Below are positions 1 through 6,110 of a stretch of DNA of 8,124 nucleotides, piece by piece; position 1 is the first letter of the stretch; each line of letters begins with the position of its first letter. The stretch is from NCBI GenBank assembly GCA_005878325.1, contig VBMR01000001.1, positions 1 through 8,124 of the forward strand, given 5' to 3'. The stretch is from Methanobacteriota archaeon. Its GTDB lineage: Archaea; Thermoplasmatota; Thermoplasmata; RBG-16-68-12. The position numbers and the translations under genes were made by a program. The notes under the pieces were generated by a model, which searched no databases, was not told the origin of the DNA, and was given only the letters and a program-made list of their open reading frames with translations.

Positions 1-1437
1 GGAGACGTCGTCCCCGAGGCGGAGGAGGACCTCGCCCTCGATCGTGTCCCTTGGCGGGCTCGCGACCGGGAGCGGTTGGATGTTCGGGCCCCGGATGATT
101 GGTACGGTCCGGCCGTCCTTGGGAGGCGCCTCGAATCCGGATCGGTCAACAGGATACTTCGTCGGCTCCTTCAGGGTGGGAAGCGTGCCGAGTTCCCGCG
201 GGTCGGTGATTTCGCCTCGGAGGGCCGTCGCCGCCGCGGTCTCCGGGCTGCACAGGTAGACGAGGTCGTCCGCGGTCCCGCTCCGACCCTCGAAGTTTCG
301 ATTGAATGTCCGGACGGAGGGACCGCGAGTCGGTGGGGCGAAGCCCATGCCGATGCACGGACCGCACGCGACCTCGAGTTCCCGCACGCCCGACTGGATG
401 AGCTTCGTCATGAGGCCGGTCTGGAGCATCAGGAGGAGGGTCTGCCGCGAACCGGGGGAGACCGCGACGGAAAGGCCGGAGGCGACGCGCTTCCCATCGA
501 GGGCGTGGGCGACGACGCTCAGGTCTCGGAAGGACGAGTTCACGCTGCTCCCGACGGCGACCTGCGCGACCTCCGTGCCGGCGACCTCCGAGACCGGTTT
601 CACGTTGTCCGGACTCGATGGGCATGCGATCAGCGGTTGGAGTTCGCCGAGATCGATTTCGATCGTGTCATCGTATTCGGCGTCCGAGTCCGCCGCGAGC
701 GGATGGAAGTCCTGAGGCCGCTCCTGGGCGGTGAGGAACTGTTTCGTCAGGGCGTCGGAGGGAAACACGGACGCCGTCGCACCGAGCTCCGTCCCCATGT
801 TCGCGATCGTCCCTCGGGACGGCACGGTGAGTTCTTTCAAGCTGGGGCCGGAGTACTCGAGGACCTTGTCGCGTCCCCACTTGACGTCGAAGCGATTCAG
901 GAGTTCCAGGATCACGTCCTTCGCGCTGACCCAGGGTTTGAAGGCGCCGGTCAGACGGACGTTCACGACCTGCGGCATCGTGACGCGGTACGGCCCGCCG
1001 GCCATGACGTTCGCGACCTCGAAGCCGCCCGCCCCGATCGCGAGCATGCCGCAGGCCCCCGCGTGCGGCGTGTGGGAGTCACACCCGAGCATCGTCTCGC
1101 CCGGGATGTCGTAGGCCTCCATGTGGGCCCAGTGGCTGATCCCGTTCCCGGGGCCGGAGAAGATCGCGCCGTAGCGCTGGCACGCGCTGCGGAGGAAGCG
1201 ATGGTCGTCCGCGTTCTCGAACCCCGTCTGGAGGATGTTGTGGTCCACGTACTGAGTCGCCTGGCGGATCGCGACGGCCTCGAGCCCCATCTGCTCGAAC
1301 TGGAGCCAGGCCAGGGTGCCCGTCGCGTCCTGGAGGAGGGCTTGGTCCATCTTGAGGGCAATCTCCTCGCCGGCCTGCATCTTGCCCTCGGCGAGGTGCG
1401 ATCGGATGAGTTTGTGCGTCAGCGTTTCCCGCGGCAT
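1..1437 (-). CDS. Aconitate hydratase, Aquifex-type (partial, C-terminus beyond window start)
   Basis: Converts citrate to isocitrate through cis-aconitate in the TCA cycle, in the cytoplasm, using a [4Fe-4S] cluster. The 479 visible residues cover the catalytic domains 1-3. Visible landmarks are DATGTLAW (38-45), DHNILQTGFENADDH (65-79), GNGISH (98-102 region), the DSHTP active-site motif (120-124), GAGGFEVA (136-142 region), IANMGTELGA (211-220), PSSPDN (273-278), the cluster motif ACGPCIG (cysteines 358 and 361), and FNRNFEGRSG (378-387). The overall pattern fits the roughly 640-660 residue Aquifex-type aconitases (TIGR01342), not the larger AcnA or AcnB. The swivel domain must lie left of position 1. 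The ATG at 1437 is chosen because MPRETLTHKLIRSHL matches the usual family N-terminus and no in-frame start lies in the preceding 60 nt. The usual GSCTNS cysteine position is Ser298 here. The gene lies 101 nt downstream of an aldo/keto reductase on the same strand, and no TATA-like box is obvious in that gap. Confidence 0.93.
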   Translation of the reverse strand, partial: MPRETLTHKLIRSHLAEGKMQAGEEIALKMDQALLQDATGTLAWLQFEQMGLEAVAIRQATQYVDHNILQTGFENADDHRFLRSACQRYGAIFSGPGNGISHWAHMEAYDIPGETMLGCDSHTPHAGACGMLAIGAGGFEVANVMAGGPYRVTMPQVVNVRLTGAFKPWVSAKDVILELLNRFDVKWGRDKVLEYSGPSLKELTVPSRGTIANMGTELGATASVFPSDALTKQFLTAQERPQDFHPLAADSDAEYDDTIEIDLGELQPLIACPSSPDNVKPVSEVAGTEVAQVAVGSSVNSSFRDLSVVAHALDGKRVASGLSVAVSPGSRQTLLLMLQTGLMTKLIQSGVRELEVACGPCIGMGFAPPTRGPSVRTFNRNFEGRSGTADDLVYLCSPETAAATALRGEITDPRELGTLPTLKEPTKYPVDRSGFEAPPKDGRTVPIIRGPNIQPLPVASPPRDTIEGEVLLRLGDDVS

Positions 1438-1538
1438 TTCTCGCCTCGCCCGCGCGGATGACGGCCCCCGTTCATGAGCCTTCCCATGGGGACTCGGGTG
1501 ACGAAGCCCAGCAGCGATTCCGGTTCCCGCGCTCGGCC

Positions 1539-2519
1539 TCACCGGTTCACGGTCGACATGTTCGGGTAGCGGTCCCCCGCGGCGGCCCCTTTCGGCACCG
1601 ATGCATCGATCCGCTCGATATCCTTCCGCGTGAGGTGCACGTCGACGGCGCCCACATTCTCCTCGAGATTCGCGCGTCGCCTCGTCCCGGGAATCGGGAC
1701 GATGTCGTCGCCTCGGCTCAAGACCCACGCCAGGGCGAGCTGCGCCGGGGTCACGCCTTTCTCGGTCGCGAGCTCGCGGAACTGCTCGGCGAGCGCCTGG
1801 TTCCGACGGAAGTTGTCCCCCTGGAACCGTGGAATGGACCGTCGGAAATCGTCTCGGCCGAGTTCGTCCGGGGACCGAATCTTTCCCGTGAGGAATCCCC
1901 GGCCCAGGGGGCTGTATGCGACGAACCCGATGCCGAGTTCCCGCACCGTGGAAAGGATTTCCCCCTCCGGGTCGCGGGTCCAGAGCGAATACTCGGTCTG
2001 GAGCGCGGTGATGGGATGGACTGCGTGCGCGCGCCGAATCGTCGCCGCGGCCGCCTCCGAGAGTCCGAGGTATCGGACCTTGCCTTCGTCGACAAGTTCT
2101 GCCATGGCCCCGACCGTCTCTTCGATGGGCGTCTTCGGATCGACCCGGTGGAGATAGTAGAGGTCGATGTAGTCGACTCCGAGCCGATCGAGGGATGCTT
2201 GGCAGGCCTTCCGAACATACGCCGGGCTGCCGTCGATGCCGCGGTATTTGGGGTCGGTCGAACGAACGATTCCGAATTTCGTTGCCAACACGACGTCGTC
2301 CCGTCGGTCGGCGATCGCTCGGCCGACGAGCTTTTCGTTCGTGAAGGGACCGTACGCGTCCGCGGTATCGAGGAAGTTCATCCCCAAGTCGAGTGCGCGA
2401 TGGATCGTGGCAATCGCCTCGGCTTCATCCGGCCGACCATAGAACTCCGACATGCCCATGCAGCCCAACCCCATCTCGGAGACATTCGGGCCTTGCCGTC
2501 CCAGCCGGCGCGTCTTCAT
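1539..2519 (-). CDS. Aldo/keto reductase (AKR8/AKR13-like)
   Basis: A soluble NADPH-dependent TIM-barrel reductase of aldehydes and ketones, 326 residues, full length for the family. The catalytic tetrad is visible: Asp51 and Tyr56 in LDTADAYGP, Lys81 in ATKFG, and His124 in YYLHRVD. The cofactor-binding segments [12 protein letters not shown] and PIPGTRR near the C-terminus are also present. The N-terminus [20 protein letters not shown] is typical of YakC-like members. The open frame extends 37 codons further upstream, but the ATG at 2519 is preferred because it has GGAGGTC nine bases or so upstream and the extra residues do not resemble the family. The physiological substrate cannot be read from the sequence. 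It is divergent from the epimerase gene across a 129-nt control region and may be cotranscribed with the aconitase downstream. Confidence 0.93.
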   Translation of the reverse strand: MKTRRLGRQGPNVSEMGLGCMGMSEFYGRPDEAEAIATIHRALDLGMNFLDTADAYGPFTNEKLVGRAIADRRDDVVLATKFGIVRSTDPKYRGIDGSPAYVRKACQASLDRLGVDYIDLYYLHRVDPKTPIEETVGAMAELVDEGKVRYLGLSEAAAATIRRAHAVHPITALQTEYSLWTRDPEGEILSTVRELGIGFVAYSPLGRGFLTGKIRSPDELGRDDFRRSIPRFQGDNFRRNQALAEQFRELATEKGVTPAQLALAWVLSRGDDIVPIPGTRRRANLEENVGAVDVHLTRKDIERIDASVPKGAAAGDRYPNMSTVNR

Positions 2520-2527
2520 AGGTCGTC

Positions 2528-2534
2528 GACCTCC
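2528..2534 (-). promoter_or_regulatory. Ribosome binding site that fixes the aldo/keto reductase start
   Basis: GGAGGTC on the minus strand, eight bases before the ATG at 2519, matches the archaeal anti-Shine-Dalgarno sequence. It argues against the longer upstream frame and implies a leadered mRNA for this gene. Confidence 0.75.
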
Positions 2535-2568
2535 GTCATGAAGTTCGCCGAATTCCTCCGGGAGGGAA

Positions 2569-2576
2569 AAGGTTGA
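2569..2576 (-). promoter_or_regulatory. Third copy of the 8-mer TCAACCTT, possible promoter or operator half-site of the reductase
   Basis: Read on the minus strand this is TCAACCTT followed by TT, identical to both arms of the palindrome at 2627-2646. An archaeal BRE/TATA element here would place transcription start near 2541, about 22 nt before the reductase ATG and just upstream of its ribosome binding site. It could equally be a repressor half-site. The repeat is seen; the function is inferred. Confidence 0.45.
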
Positions 2577-2626
2577 CCCGTTTCGGAGGACGTACGCGGG
2601 GAACAGGTGTGTGAGAATGTCGAGAA

Positions 2627-2646
2627 TCAACCTTAAACAAGGTTGA
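2627..2646. repeat. Perfect 8-bp palindrome in the divergent control region
   Basis: The arms TCAACCTT (2627-2634) and AAGGTTGA (2639-2646) are exact inverted copies separated by AAAC. The palindrome sits immediately before the epimerase ATG at 2649 and about 108 nt before the reductase ATG. Symmetry with a short spacer is what a dimeric transcription factor would bind. Because the arm also looks like a local promoter element, this may be overlapping back-to-back BRE/TATA boxes instead of an operator. Confidence 0.7.
2629..2638 (+). promoter_or_regulatory. Candidate BRE/TATA element for the epimerase gene
   Basis: AACCTTAAAC resembles the candidate boxes before the SDR gene (GCCTTAAC, minus strand) and before the last gene (AACCTTCAAG). 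Usual archaeal spacing would put transcription start near 2660, downstream of the ATG at 2649. This is in tension with that start codon and makes GTG 2694 a real alternative. Confidence 0.4.
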
Positions 2647-2648
2647 CT

Positions 2649-3680
2649 ATGTCATCGGTCTCCGAACCGCCGCCCGATTCTCTAAGTGCCTCGGTGCCTT
2701 CGGGGCGGGAGAGAGGGATCCGCGCGCGGTATTTCGTGACGGGTGGGACGGGCTTCATCGGCGGGCGTGTCGTGCGTCAGCTCCTTGCGGCCGGGCATCG
2801 CGTGACCGCGATCGTCCGGGACCCGGACAGGGCGCGGGATCTCCGGTCTATGGGCGTCGACGTCCGTCCCGGCGACGTGACCGTCGAGGAATCGCTGTGG
2901 AGCCCCATGGCCGGTGCCGACGGCGTTTTCCACATCGCCGGCTGGTACAAAGTCGGGACCCGGGACCGAGGTACCGGGGAGCGGACGAACGTCCTCGGCA
3001 CCCAGAACGTGTTGACGGTGATGAAGGAGTTGAGGATCCCGAAGGGCGTGTACACGAGCACGCTCGCGGTCTTCGGCGACACGCACGGGAAGCTGGTCGA
3101 TGAGACCTACCGCCACGATGGTCCCTGGTTGACCGAATACGATCGGACGAAATGGGCCGCCCACTACGAAGTCGCCGAACCGATGATGCGGGAGGGCTTG
3201 CCGCTGGTCATCGTGCTCCCGGGCCTTACGTACGGTCCGGGGGACACGAGCGAGGTCCGGCCGACCCTGGTCCGATACCTCCGCGGGCGGCTGCGGGCCC
3301 TTCCCCGCGGGACGGCCTACTGCTGGGGACACGTGGACGACGTCGCCGATGCCCAGATACTCGCGATGGAGAAAGGGGTCGCGGGAGAATCGTACATCGT
3401 CGCGGGTCCCCCGCACACCCTGGTCGAGGCGTTCCAGACCGCGGAGCGGATTACGGGAATCCGTGCGCCACGGGTCCGGATTTCTCCCGCGGTCCTCAAG
3501 GCCCTCGCATTCGTCTCGCGGTCCGAGCGACTGCGAGACTTCGCGGGAGTGACGTATCAAGGGAGCAACGCGAAGGCCCGGCAGGTCCTGGGATACGAGC
3601 CTCGGCCCCTCGAGGTCGGGCTGCGGGAGACCCTGGCCCATGAGATGCGGCTCCTCGGTCTGCCAATGCCCGCGGGATGA
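2649..3680 (+). CDS. NAD(P)-dependent epimerase/dehydratase, dihydroflavonol-reductase-like extended SDR
   Basis: An extended short-chain dehydrogenase acting on a nucleotide sugar, sterol-like or other carbonyl substrate; the substrate cannot be assigned. It has 343 residues from ATG 2649. TGGTGFIGG (31-39) is the Rossmann glycine motif. [10 protein letters not shown] follows strand 2, and [10 protein letters not shown] follows strand 4. YTSTLAVFG (135-143) carries the catalytic Ser/Thr, YDRTK (164-168) is the catalytic Tyr and Lys, YGPGD is at about 195-199, and [16 protein letters not shown] (from 228) is the typical helix of DFR/HpnA-like members. The first 27 residues are unlike the family, which normally starts two or three residues before the first strand. 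GTG 2694 would shorten the protein to 328 residues and fit the candidate promoter better; neither start has a Shine-Dalgarno site. It is convergent with the SDR gene, with 10 nt between their stops. Confidence 0.9.
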   Translation: MSSVSEPPPDSLSASVPSGRERGIRARYFVTGGTGFIGGRVVRQLLAAGHRVTAIVRDPDRARDLRSMGVDVRPGDVTVEESLWSPMAGADGVFHIAGWYKVGTRDRGTGERTNVLGTQNVLTVMKELRIPKGVYTSTLAVFGDTHGKLVDETYRHDGPWLTEYDRTKWAAHYEVAEPMMREGLPLVIVLPGLTYGPGDTSEVRPTLVRYLRGRLRALPRGTAYCWGHVDDVADAQILAMEKGVAGESYIVAGPPHTLVEAFQTAERITGIRAPRVRISPAVLKALAFVSRSERLRDFAGVTYQGSNAKARQVLGYEPRPLEVGLRETLAHEMRLLGLPMPAG

Positions 3681-3690
3681 ACGCCTTCTG

Positions 3691-4416
3691 TCACTCGCCG
3701 CCCGTGACGAACAGGGTCTCGGCCGTGAGGAATTCGTTCTCGATCGCGAAGCGCACCGCGTGCGCGATGTCCTCCGGAGTCCCGATCCGGCCCATCGGGA
3801 TCGTTTCCGCTCGCTTCGCGAGATTCGGAATTCCCTTCCGGACCATCTCCGTGTCCGTGAGGCCGGGGGCGATGCCAACGACTCGGACGCCCTGCGATGC
3901 GATCTCTTGTCCCAGGGCGCGGGTCATTCCAACGAGCGCCGCCTTCGCCGCGCCGTAATGGACCCGGCCCGGTCCCGGCGGGCGCGCCGCCGCGATCGAG
4001 GAGACGTTCACGATCACGCCGCGCTTTCGTTCCAGCATCCCCGGCAGGACGAGGTGAATCAGATTGAACGCGCCGAACACGTGGACGCGAAACATGGATT
4101 CCCAGTCCTCCGGTCGCATCTTCTCCATCTTCACGAGGCCGAAGATCCCCGCGTTGTTCACCAAGATGTCGACGCGACCGAAGCGAGCCGTCGCGGCCTC
4201 GACGATCTTCCGACAGGCATTCAAGTCGCCGACGTCTCCGGCCGCGACGAGCCCCTTGCCGGTGCCGAGGCTCTTCGCGAGCTGGCGGAGCGCATCCGTC
4301 TCCGTCCGCGCGTTCACGACGACCTTCCCGCCTTCTCGCGCCAAGGTCTCGGCCGTCGCACGTCCGATCCCGCGAGACGCGCCCGTCACAATCGCGACGG
4401 AATCCCGGATTTCCAT
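3691..4416 (-). CDS. Short-chain dehydrogenase/reductase (FabG-like classical SDR)
   Basis: A cytoplasmic NAD(P)(H)-dependent oxidoreductase, 241 residues, the usual classical SDR length. TGASRGIG (11-18) binds the cofactor. NAR after strand 2 (35-37) suggests NADP(H). NNAG is at 87-90, the catalytic Ser at 139/140 in NVSS, and Tyr154 and Lys158 in YGAAK. APGLTDTEM (183-191) follows strand 6. The Asn of the usual catalytic tetrad is replaced by His112 in RVHVFG, a substitution I recall in some SDR subfamilies such as multifunctional hydroxyacyl-CoA dehydrogenases. Annotation as 3-oxoacyl-ACP reductase would be over-precise. The ATG at 4416 has GAGGAGGC just upstream, supporting the start. The gene stands alone, convergent with the epimerase. 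Confidence 0.92.
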   Translation of the reverse strand: MEIRDSVAIVTGASRGIGRATAETLAREGGKVVVNARTETDALRQLAKSLGTGKGLVAAGDVGDLNACRKIVEAATARFGRVDILVNNAGIFGLVKMEKMRPEDWESMFRVHVFGAFNLIHLVLPGMLERKRGVIVNVSSIAAARPPGPGRVHYGAAKAALVGMTRALGQEIASQGVRVVGIAPGLTDTEMVRKGIPNLAKRAETIPMGRIGTPEDIAHAVRFAIENEFLTAETLFVTGGE

Positions 4417-4421
4417 CTGGC

Positions 4422-4429
4422 GCCTCCTC
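4422..4429 (-). promoter_or_regulatory. Ribosome binding site of the SDR gene
   Basis: GAGGAGGC on the minus strand, five bases before the ATG at 4416, is a strong Shine-Dalgarno match and confirms the start. Confidence 0.75.
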
Positions 4430-4455
4430 GTTCCTGGAAGCGTCGGAGGTATTTG

Positions 4456-4468
4456 CTCGTTAAGGCTC
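4456..4468 (-). promoter_or_regulatory. Candidate archaeal promoter of the SDR gene
   Basis: GAGCCTTAACGAG on the minus strand contains a CCTTAA box about 45 nt before the ATG. A start about 26 nt downstream of its centre (near 4435) would leave a short leader holding the ribosome binding site. It resembles the elements before the epimerase and the last gene. The match to a TATA box is only moderate. Confidence 0.4.
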
Positions 4469-4698
4469 CGTACCGATGAAATCTCTGAATCACTGCCTGA
4501 ACGGCGGGGTCAATGGCGCCGGCTCAGCCCCGGCGTTCCGCCTCATCCGTCCCTTCGGTCTAGTGGATCCGACGAATGCCGCGAATCCTGTCGAACCCGC
4601 GGTCGAAAGAAACGATATCACGGATGCCCCGCCGGGACATGAGGGCGACATTCACCGAATCGGATACGGACAGGGTCCCGTCGAAGTGAAGGTGCACC

Positions 4699-4752
4699 GC
4701 CATCGACCCTCCGCTTCACGCGGAGGGCATCTGCATGCCATCGATCCTTCCG
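4699..4752. repeat. Imperfect direct repeat flanking the VapC breakpoint
   Basis: TCGATGGC on the minus strand occurs at 4744-4737 and again at 4706-4699. It is preceded in the first copy by CGGAAGGA and in the second by CGGAGGG, so about 15 bases match with small differences. The first copy lies in genuine PIN N-terminal coding sequence. The second lies where the two PIN fragments meet. Confidence 0.6.
4707..4727. repeat. Perfect 8-bp hairpin at the VapC breakpoint
   Basis: The arms CCCTCCGC (4707-4714) and GCGGAGGG (4720-4727) are exact inverted copies around a 5-nt loop, TTCAC. The hairpin lies inside the toxin remnant between the two direct repeat copies. It lacks a T tract, so it does not look like a terminator. 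Confidence 0.7.
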
Positions 4753-4780
4753 GTCCGCGAGGGCCACGAAGTATGACGAG

Positions 4781-5017
4781 TCAGCGACGAGCACGGCGTC
4801 CCCTCTGGACGCGCTCCTTTGCTGCGACCGCATCGCCCCCGTGGGAGATGATTCCGACGATGTCGTCCACGGTGCGAGGCCGACGGGGTCGGACGACGAT
4901 CGATTCCCCCTCGAGGGACCACTCCAGGATGTCTCCCACCCGGACGTCGGAGGCCCTTCGTACCTCCTTCGGGACGACGGTGAGATAACCCTTCGAGATC
5001 TTCGTCTTGCTAAGCAT
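4781..5017 (-). CDS. VapB-type antitoxin, AbrB/MazE-fold DNA-binding protein
   Basis: A 78-residue swapped-hairpin (AbrB/SpoVT) domain protein expected to neutralise a PIN toxin through its C-terminal tail and to repress its own promoter. MLSKTKISKGYLTVVPKEVRR (1-21) is the usual first strand pair. VGDILEWSLEGESIVVRP (27-44) is the second half. The tail has TVDDIVGIISHGGDAVAAKE, a segment characteristic of archaeal VapB partners of PIN toxins. The ATG at 5017 is chosen because the AbrB domain starts right there and a TATA box lies about 28 nt upstream, predicting an almost leaderless mRNA. The longer upstream frame would cross the promoter. The antitoxin looks intact, although the overlapping toxin is broken. 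Confidence 0.88.
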   Translation of the reverse strand: MLSKTKISKGYLTVVPKEVRRASDVRVGDILEWSLEGESIVVRPRRPRTVDDIVGIISHGGDAVAAKERVQRGRRARR

Positions 5018-5021
5018 TTCT

Positions 5022-5038
5022 GATTCACTTATTGAATC
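5022..5038. promoter_or_regulatory. Operator-like palindrome before the VapB-type gene
   Basis: The arms GATTCA (5022-5027) and TGAATC (5033-5038) are exact inverted copies with a 5-nt spacer. The site lies between the TATA box and the start codon, where binding by the antitoxin would block transcription. AbrB-fold antitoxins commonly autoregulate at such palindromes. The symmetry is seen; binding is inferred. Confidence 0.6.
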
Positions 5039-5041
5039 TCG

Positions 5042-5058
5042 TTTATTTATAGGTTTCA
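5042..5058 (-). promoter_or_regulatory. Archaeal BRE/TATA promoter of the VapB-type gene
   Basis: On the minus strand, TGAAACC is followed by TATAAATAAA (5051-5042), by far the best TATA box in the window. Typical archaeal spacing puts transcription start near 5020, within a few bases of the ATG at 5017. This is the main sequence evidence that the window is archaeal. Confidence 0.75.
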
Positions 5059-5143
5059 ATCGGAGCGCGAACCGGTCCGCGGGTCTCGTCAACCCTGGGC
5101 CTGCAATCTCCCGTCACCTCCCGCGTGGTCGTCAGAGGTCGGG

Positions 5144-6010
5144 TCAGTCCGTCCGAAGCACGGGTCGGGTGAGGCAAGTCGCCCCACCTTCCGCTTTCAG
5201 GGAGATCTCGTCCCCGCGATAGGTCCGCACCCGACATCCCGCGCCTTCGAGCCCCCGTTGTGTGATCGGATTCCCCTCGAGCATGATGCAGTCCCGCGGG
5301 GCCACCGCGAGGACGTTCGGGGCCATCCGATCGAACTCGTCATCCGGAACCTCGACGAAGTCGAAGCCCTCCTCCTTCAGGAGACGCCACAACGGAACCG
5401 GGAGGAATCTCGGATAGATGACGGCCAGGTCCTCGTCCACCAGGCTGATGAGGGACATCAGGTGGAGGCAGCTCTCGGGACCGCGAAAGTAGGGAAGGTC
5501 GACGGCTTCGATCCGGACGCCTGCGGGCCGGAGGATCGTTCGCAACTGCCCCAGGCCATCCGCGTTCGTGCGGAAGCCTTGGCCGACCGCGAGCCAGTCC
5601 GGGCGAATCCAAAGGAGGTCGCCGCCTTCCGCGGTCGCGGGCGCCCGCAGCGTGCCCAGGGTCGGGACGCCGATCTTCTCGAGGGCGGCCCCGAGGGACG
5701 CTTCCTCGCCGCGCCTCAATTCCTTCCCCATCCGGAGGACGATCGTCCCCTGCTCCGTCACGAGGGCGGGGTCGTGCACGAAGATGGCATCCGCACGTTC
5801 TGGCTGAGGAGCGTCATGAAGTCGGACGTCCACGCCGGAGTCCCGAAGCAGGGCGACGAAGGCATCGTGCTCCACCTGGGCGGCCCGGAGATCCGGCTTC
5901 GCGGTGTATCCCCACCGCTTCGGATCGGCCACCGCGAAGGAGGCATCCGGCCGACGGACGACGACGGTCCGAAGTCGGGCTACCATGCTTTGGCTGCCGT
6001 ACGGAGTCAT
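5144..6010 (-). CDS. DDAH/arginine-deiminase-fold guanidino-group hydrolase
   Basis: A pentein-fold enzyme of the amidinotransferase superfamily. Relatives hydrolyse dimethylarginine to citrulline and dimethylamine, or arginine to citrulline and ammonia. It has 288 residues, close to the DDAH length. Motifs are TAEGGDLLWI (Glu128 to Asp131, substrate guanidinium binding), GQGFRTNADG (143-152), ESCLHLMS with catalytic His183, LEGNPITQRG (244-253), and GGATCLTRPVLR with nucleophile Cys279 near the C-terminus. All catalytic positions I can place are present. The ATG at 6010 is favoured over ATG 5986 because YGSQSMV before the first strand is a conserved opening in this family; no ribosome binding site is seen. 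Whether the substrate is dimethylarginine, arginine or another guanidine cannot be decided. It is divergent from the CoA ligase and 126 nt upstream of the VapB-type gene on the same strand. Confidence 0.88.
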   Translation of the reverse strand: MTPYGSQSMVARLRTVVVRRPDASFAVADPKRWGYTAKPDLRAAQVEHDAFVALLRDSGVDVRLHDAPQPERADAIFVHDPALVTEQGTIVLRMGKELRRGEEASLGAALEKIGVPTLGTLRAPATAEGGDLLWIRPDWLAVGQGFRTNADGLGQLRTILRPAGVRIEAVDLPYFRGPESCLHLMSLISLVDEDLAVIYPRFLPVPLWRLLKEEGFDFVEVPDDEFDRMAPNVLAVAPRDCIMLEGNPITQRGLEGAGCRVRTYRGDEISLKAEGGATCLTRPVLRTD

Positions 6011-6110
6011 CGCGGGCCTTGGGGGGAACCCGCTGGGTCTTCATGCCCTTTGCCCGCGGTCCTGCCGCAACGTTCTTGCAATCATCGACCCCATCCTTGG
6101 CAGGGCGTCG
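6011..6110. other. Divergent intergenic region between hydrolase and CoA ligase
   Basis: These 100 nt must hold the start signals for both flanking genes, but I see no convincing TATA box or Shine-Dalgarno site in either direction. The only suggestive element is a loosely symmetrical GCAACGTTCTTGC (6067-6079), whose outer four bases pair. Confidence 0.3.

Larger units (their letters stand above)
4560..4794 (-). pseudogene. VapC-type PIN-domain toxin, internally deleted and frameshifted
   Basis: PIN-domain ribonuclease toxins of VapBC modules are usually about 130-140 residues with four conserved acidic residues. From GTG 4794 the frame reads MLVADSSYFVALADRKDRWHADAL, a normal PIN N-terminus with the first catalytic Asp at residue 5. 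After about 32 residues it loses similarity and stops at 4618. A different frame (4703 to the TAG at 4560) reads a normal PIN C-terminus: LSVSDSVNVALMSRRGIRD, then IVSFDRGFDRIRGIRRIH, with the later acidic positions. Roughly 50-60 central residues, including the expected conserved Glu, are missing, and the halves are out of frame. No single translated product could form the active site. The start overlaps the antitoxin stop by 14 nt, the usual VapBC coupling. A sequencing error could explain a frame change but not the missing middle. Confidence 0.82.

Noticed and set aside
76..1461. 461-residue plus-strand open frame
   Set aside because: It is antisense to the aconitase, has low-complexity Arg/Gly/Asp-rich composition and no recognisable domain, and arises from GC-biased codon use.
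1458..2576. 372-residue plus-strand open frame
   Set aside because: It mirrors the aldo/keto reductase, which shows complete catalytic motifs on the minus strand.
2682..3878. 398-residue minus-strand open frame opposite the epimerase
   Set aside because: It spans the convergent stop region and overlaps two motif-complete genes; its composition is that of a shadow frame.
4517..4535. CGCCGG / CCGGCG inverted repeat with 7-nt loop downstream of the toxin remnant
   Set aside because: A 6-bp GC-only stem is common by chance in this composition, and no T tract supports a terminator.
4618..5028. 136-residue minus-strand frame that includes the PIN N-terminus
   Set aside because: Its first 78 codons are a shadow of the antitoxin in another frame; only the part from GTG 4794 is toxin, and it is recorded in the pseudogene entry.
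5082..5119. GGAGGTGA on the minus strand (5119-5112) followed by a possible TTG start
   Set aside because: The frame from that TTG ends after five codons, so no small gene is supported.
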